The position numbers and the translations under genes were made by a program. From contig NZ_JAATEN010000027.1 of assembly GCF_012034935.1 (NCBI RefSeq), positions 1 through 64,000 of the forward strand: 64,000 nucleotides of DNA. The letters are read 5' to 3'. Positions 60,759 to 64,000 of the stretch are shown here, one piece after another. Source of the stretch: Streptomyces zingiberis (GTDB lineage: Bacteria; Actinomycetota; Actinomycetes; Streptomycetales; Streptomycetaceae). The notes under the pieces were generated by a model, which worked only from the letters and a program-made list of their open reading frames with translations, ran no database searches and had not been told where the DNA came from. The first letter of the stretch is position 1, and every line of letters starts with the position of its first letter.

Positions 60759-62081
60759 TCACCCGCCCGCCGGCCCCGTCCAGCCGTGCGGGAGCTGGGC
60801 GATCCGGACGCGCTGGGGGTGGTCGCCGACCGGCACGGACGTGATCTTCTTCCCGGTGGCGAAGTCGATGGCGGTGACCTGGTCGGCGGCGCTCTCGGAG
60901 ATGACGCACGCCTTGCCGTCCCCACTGACCGTGGCCCAGTACGGCTTCGCGGCACTCACCAGCGGCCCCTCCTGGAGCGTCTCGCGGTCCACGACGGTCG
61001 CGTAGTCGTCCATCGTCCCGGCGACGCACAGCTTGCTGCCGGACGGGTTCATCGACATGCCGTGGTGGCGCGAGTCGTTGACGAAGGTGGTGCGGTCGTC
61101 GCTGGTCGCCGGGTTCTTGGGCAGCACCTTCTCGCGGGTGATCTCGTCCTTGGCGACGTCGTACTCGAAGAAGCCGTTGAAGAACGACACCTGGAAGTAC
61201 AGCTTCGACTCGTCCGGGGTGAAGGCCACCGGACGGACGGCGTCGGAGAAGTCCTTGCGGCCGAAGGCGTCCAGCCGGTCCCGCATATCGATGGTCCGGA
61301 CGTGCTCGAACGTCTCCGCGTCCGCGATGGTGATCTTGCGATCGCCCTTGAGAAAGTCCAGGGCGGGGGCGTCGAAGTCGTTGTTCACCTCACCGATCGA
61401 CATGTTCCAGATGTACCGGCCGCCGTCGGTGAAGACGTTCTCGTGCGGCTTGTCGCCGGTCGTGAAGGAGCCGGCCTCCCGGCCGGTGGCGATGTCCAGG
61501 ACGTGCACGGTGTTGCCGGTGGAGGCCGACACCGCCACACGGGTGCCGTCCGGGGAGACGGCCATGTGATCGGCGCGGAAACCGGACACGGGAAACCGCC
61601 ACTTGATCCTGCCCGTGGCGGTGTCGACGGAGACCACATCCGCGAAGCTGGGCCGGGAGACGACGATCGCCGAACCGTCCGGGGTGGTGTACATGTCGTC
61701 CACGTACTGGTCGTTCCCCTCGCCGACCGTGTGCCGGATGCCGAGGAAGAACGCCAGCTTGACGGGGTTGAGATAGATCTCCCGGAGACGTTCCTTCTTG
61801 TCGGGGACGAGGTTGATCCGGCCGATTTTCGCGAAGTCACCGCTGGACTCGATGACGTCAGCGGTCCCCTCCCAGTTGTTGCCGACGAGCATCACCTCGC
61901 GCAGCGGAGTGCCGGCGGACGGGCGGGCCGGCTCGGCGGAGGCCACCGTGGCCGTGGGGACGACACCGGCTCCGGCCAGCACCGCCGCGGCCGCCACGAG
62001 GGAGAGCGGTCCGGTGCGGCGGCGACGGGACGGGGTCCGGTGGGGGGTCTTCGGCGTTTCGCCGGAGGTCTGAGCGTGCAC
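60759..62081 (-). CDS. Secreted YncE-like beta-propeller protein
   Basis: A 440-aa secreted protein. Basic N-terminus and hydrophobic core (SLVAAAAVLAGAGVV) form a signal peptide of about 50 residues. The mature region has repeated blades of the YVTN/cytochrome-cd1-like type: VSVDTATGRIKWRF, VHVLDIATGREAGSF, FFEYDVAKDEIT, TVVDRETLQEG, VTAIDFATGKKI. This gives a six- or seven-bladed propeller without visible enzymatic residues. It may bind a ligand or partner at the surface. The GTG start follows GGAGAAG. Divergent from a TetR gene whose product may control it. Confidence 0.83.
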   Translation of the reverse strand: MHAQTSGETPKTPHRTPSRRRRTGPLSLVAAAAVLAGAGVVPTATVASAEPARPSAGTPLREVMLVGNNWEGTADVIESSGDFAKIGRINLVPDKKERLREIYLNPVKLAFFLGIRHTVGEGNDQYVDDMYTTPDGSAIVVSRPSFADVVSVDTATGRIKWRFPVSGFRADHMAVSPDGTRVAVSASTGNTVHVLDIATGREAGSFTTGDKPHENVFTDGGRYIWNMSIGEVNNDFDAPALDFLKGDRKITIADAETFEHVRTIDMRDRLDAFGRKDFSDAVRPVAFTPDESKLYFQVSFFNGFFEYDVAKDEITREKVLPKNPATSDDRTTFVNDSRHHGMSMNPSGSKLCVAGTMDDYATVVDRETLQEGPLVSAAKPYWATVSGDGKACVISESAADQVTAIDFATGKKITSVPVGDHPQRVRIAQLPHGWTGPAGG

Positions 62082-62281
62082 GGTGCTTCTCCAGGGGGTC
62101 GGGCGGACAGGAGGAAGAGCACGAGGCGGAGCGAGTTCACCGGCGCCGGGCGGGTGACGCGCGGTGGGAGGCCGTGGCGCGGGGCCGGACGTGATCCCCA
62201 GGGCCCACCTGGAGCGGGACGGCGGGGGTGGTACGGGGAACGGAGCGGAGGCAACCGCGCCGGCCCACATCTGAACATCGG
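62082..62281. other. Leader region of beta-propeller gene
   Basis: About 200 bp of GC-rich leader without a gene, continuing into the operator-like elements at 62282-62310. Confidence 0.5.
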
Positions 62282-62310
62282 GATTCTCAGAATCAGTTAC
62301 TGAATAGTAA
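62282..62310. promoter_or_regulatory. Two adjacent palindromes, TetR operator candidates
   Basis: GATTCTCAGAATC (62282-62294) and TTACTGAATAGTAA (62297-62310) lie together in an AT-rich island between the divergent beta-propeller and TetR genes. TetR-family proteins typically bind such sites in the intergenic space they share with their target. Confidence 0.7.
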
Positions 62311-62403
62311 GTAAGAACGCGCGAGTGCTTCAAGACCCGGTACGGGAAAAGGTGCGGCGGTCCGGCCCCGGGCCGGATACGTCCAAGCGGAGCGGAGTAC
62401 ACG

Positions 62404-63048
62404 GTGACGGGCAGGATCACACCGGCGGCGGGCCGGTACGCGGGCAAGTCGGCGGCCGAACGCCGGGCCGGCCGGCGCCACCGCTTCCTCGAGGCCGGAC
62501 TGGACCTGTTCGGCGCCGGCCCCGGCTACCGCGCCACCCGCATCACCGATGTCTGCCGTGCCGCCGGCCTCTCCACCCGCCAGTTCTACGAGGAGTTCCG
62601 CACCCTGGAGGACCTCCTCGCCGAGCTGCACCTCCACGTCAACGACACCGCCCAGCGGTCCGTGGTCGCCGCCTGGCCCGAAGCGCGGGCGCTGCCCCTC
62701 GCCGAGCGGCACAGCCGGCTGTTCCGCGCCTACACGGCGGGCGCCACCGCCGACCCTCGCCACGCCCGCATCGCGTACGTCGAGGTCATCGGCGTGTCGC
62801 CACGTCTGGACCGGCAGCGGCTGGAGCGCCGCGCCCGCTGGATCGACTTCCTCTGCGGCCAGGCCGACGAGGCGGTGAAACGCGGCGAACTCCCACCGGG
62901 CGATTACCGCGTGGCCGCCGCCGCGTTCATCGGGGCCGTGAACGGCCTGATGCACGACTGGTCGGTCGGCTGGGTCGACGCCGCCCTCGACCAGGTCGTC
63001 GAGGAGCTCCTCAAGATCCTGCTGACCCGCCTCGGCATCGGCCCCTGA
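62404..63048 (+). CDS. TetR-family transcriptional regulator
   Basis: A 214-aa TetR-family repressor. The helix-turn-helix spans about 30-75 (FGAGPGYRATRITDVCRAAGLSTRQFYEEF). The C-terminal domain (90-214) is helical with no recognised ligand motif. A GTG start after ACACG has no strong ribosome-binding site. The palindromes at 62282-62310, about 95 bp upstream, are the natural operator, so it probably controls its own gene and the divergent secreted propeller. Confidence 0.88.
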   Translation: MTGRITPAAGRYAGKSAAERRAGRRHRFLEAGLDLFGAGPGYRATRITDVCRAAGLSTRQFYEEFRTLEDLLAELHLHVNDTAQRSVVAAWPEARALPLAERHSRLFRAYTAGATADPRHARIAYVEVIGVSPRLDRQRLERRARWIDFLCGQADEAVKRGELPPGDYRVAAAAFIGAVNGLMHDWSVGWVDAALDQVVEELLKILLTRLGIGP

Positions 63049-63243
63049 GCCCCGGGCCCGCCGGCGTTCACCGGACCCGACGGCCCGCGACCGCCACCGC
63101 AGCCGGCCGGCGCCCCGGTGAACGCCGCACCGCCGCCCGCGGCAGCGGCGCGCCGCCACGTGCGGCAGCGTGCACCGGCAGGTCACACGGCGGACCGGGC
63201 GGCCGCCACGTGGTGACTGCCGCCCGGTCTCCCGTCCGCGGGC

Positions 63244-64000
63244 TCACTCCGGCGCGGTGAAGAGCTCCTCGGCCCGGCTCACGGAGAGCGCGCGCTTCAG
63301 CCACATCTGGAGGGTGTCCAGATCCACACACTGCGCGATCGTCTGTTCCACCTGCTGCGGAACCTCGACACCACGGGTCCGCAGAATCAGCAGGATGCCC
63401 TCGGCCCGGCCCCTGGCCTCCCCCTTGGCCTCTCCTTCCAGGAACGCTTCCTCGATCATCGTCCCCCGTCCGGGGAAGTACGTGCCCACCATGATCAGTT
63501 CCTTCCAGGTGGCCTTGGCCGGGGTGTTCCCCAGACCGATTTCCAGCAGTTCGGCGTAGTAGCGGGCGGAGTCACGATCGGCCGAGCCCAGGGCGCGTGC
63601 CAGCGCCTCCAGTATGCCGTTGATGTCCGGGTCCCGCCCGTGTGTCATGGCGCAGAAGGTGGCCAGTGTCAGATCCTGGGCGGCTTCCTCCGGATCGGTG
63701 ATCACCGGGACGTTGCCGGGGCCGAGGACCAGGGGATAGGTGCGGAGCGCCGTCCAGCCGTCGACCCCGGCCGCGAAGGGCCCGGCCGCCCACCGGGCGG
63801 TGGCCTTGTCCTGGCAGACGACCAGGAGCAGGACCGGGCTGTCGTACTTCGCCTGGAGGTGAGCGAGGTAATACGTCCAGCTCGCGGGCTTGCCCGGATC
63901 TCGTCTGCCCTGGGACTCGATCGCCAGGAGGAATCCTTCACAGCCGGGTGGAGTGATCCGCAGAACGCTGTCGACCCGGCGCTCCAGGGGCCGGATCTCG
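63244..64000 (-). CDS. Rpn/YhgA-like PD-(D/E)XK nuclease family protein, 5' end outside window
   Basis: At least 251 codons, open to the window edge, so the N-terminus is missing. The visible part has the strand FLLAIESQGRRD, where Glu and Gln match the E-x-Q/K catalytic core of Rpn-type PD-(D/E)XK proteins. KPASWTYYLAHLQ and VLLLVVCQDK then follow, typical of a numerous Streptomyces family. The C-terminus contains EGEAKGEARGRAEG, a charged Glu/Gly repeat common before the final helices. Related Rpn proteins promote recombination or act as nucleases. The cellular role of this family is unclear. Confidence 0.82.
   Translation of the reverse strand, partial: EIRPLERRVDSVLRITPPGCEGFLLAIESQGRRDPGKPASWTYYLAHLQAKYDSPVLLLVVCQDKATARWAAGPFAAGVDGWTALRTYPLVLGPGNVPVITDPEEAAQDLTLATFCAMTHGRDPDINGILEALARALGSADRDSARYYAELLEIGLGNTPAKATWKELIMVGTYFPGRGTMIEEAFLEGEAKGEARGRAEGILLILRTRGVEVPQQVEQTIAQCVDLDTLQMWLKRALSVSRAEELFTAPE

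Noticed and set aside
62293..63186. Long reverse-strand frame opposite the TetR gene
   Set aside because: It is the mirror of the TetR coding strand, with no domain.

Overview
The window looks like a Streptomyces chromosome, probably an accessory (arm-like) part. Base composition is very GC-rich with strong third-position GC. GTG starts and 4-bp ATGA/GTGA gene overlaps are common. It carries WhiJ-type XRE/DUF397 pairs, perfect CebR operators in front of cellulases, and many Sec/Tat secreted hydrolases. No rRNA, tRNA, CRISPR array, insertion sequence or phage module was seen.

Layout. (1) 0.5-12.8 kb, plant-polysaccharide block: two GH6 cellulases (607-1635, 2766-4163) and a CBM4-GH9 cellulase (10438-12756), each behind a CebR-type box. 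With them are a DoxX-like membrane protein coupled to the first GH6, an MFS transporter, a CE4 polysaccharide deacetylase, a probable phosphorothioate-DNA-targeting SBD-HNH endonuclease and an aldo/keto reductase. (2) 13.1-24.4 kb, terpenoid cluster: an exporter divergent from an apparent operon of P450, class I terpene synthase, polyprenyl diphosphate synthase, second P450, and a 936-aa protein in which a UbiB/ABC1 kinase is fused to a class III aminotransferase. This suggests an aminated diterpenoid and is the most unusual content here. (3) 24.6-28.5 kb: a three-gene WXG100-like (ESX/T7-type) operon. (4) 28.8-38.9 kb: a methyltransferase, small secreted proteins, an ArsR-like regulator, a GNAT protein, a large C-terminally anchored protein of unknown function, a zinc-ribbon protein, a conserved small gene pair and an M15-like secreted protein. 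(5) 39.2-42.1 kb: two mosaic XRE-DUF5753/DUF397 cassettes flanking a Nudix gene.

(6) 43.6-56.6 kb, L-fucose regulon: a secreted multidomain GH29 fucosidase, fucose dehydrogenase (AKR), fuconolactonase, fuconate dehydratase, a keto-deoxyfuconate dehydrogenase (SDR), a diketo-deoxyfuconate hydrolase, a GntR/FadR regulator and a sugar ABC importer. Together they form a complete non-phosphorylating route from fucosides to pyruvate and lactate. A shared CATCCCATGTC motif lies at the promoters. (7) 56.7-57.1 kb: a promoter overlapped by a CebR-like box drives only a 32-codon ORF followed by a strong terminator, so a short regulated transcript is likely. (8) 57.1-64 kb: a YcxB-like protein, a long-form GAPDH, a small secreted protein, a secreted beta-propeller protein divergent from a TetR regulator, and a Rpn-like nuclease cut by the window end.

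Starts were chosen from ribosome-binding sites, overlaps and family length. Functions come from motifs read by eye, with no database search.
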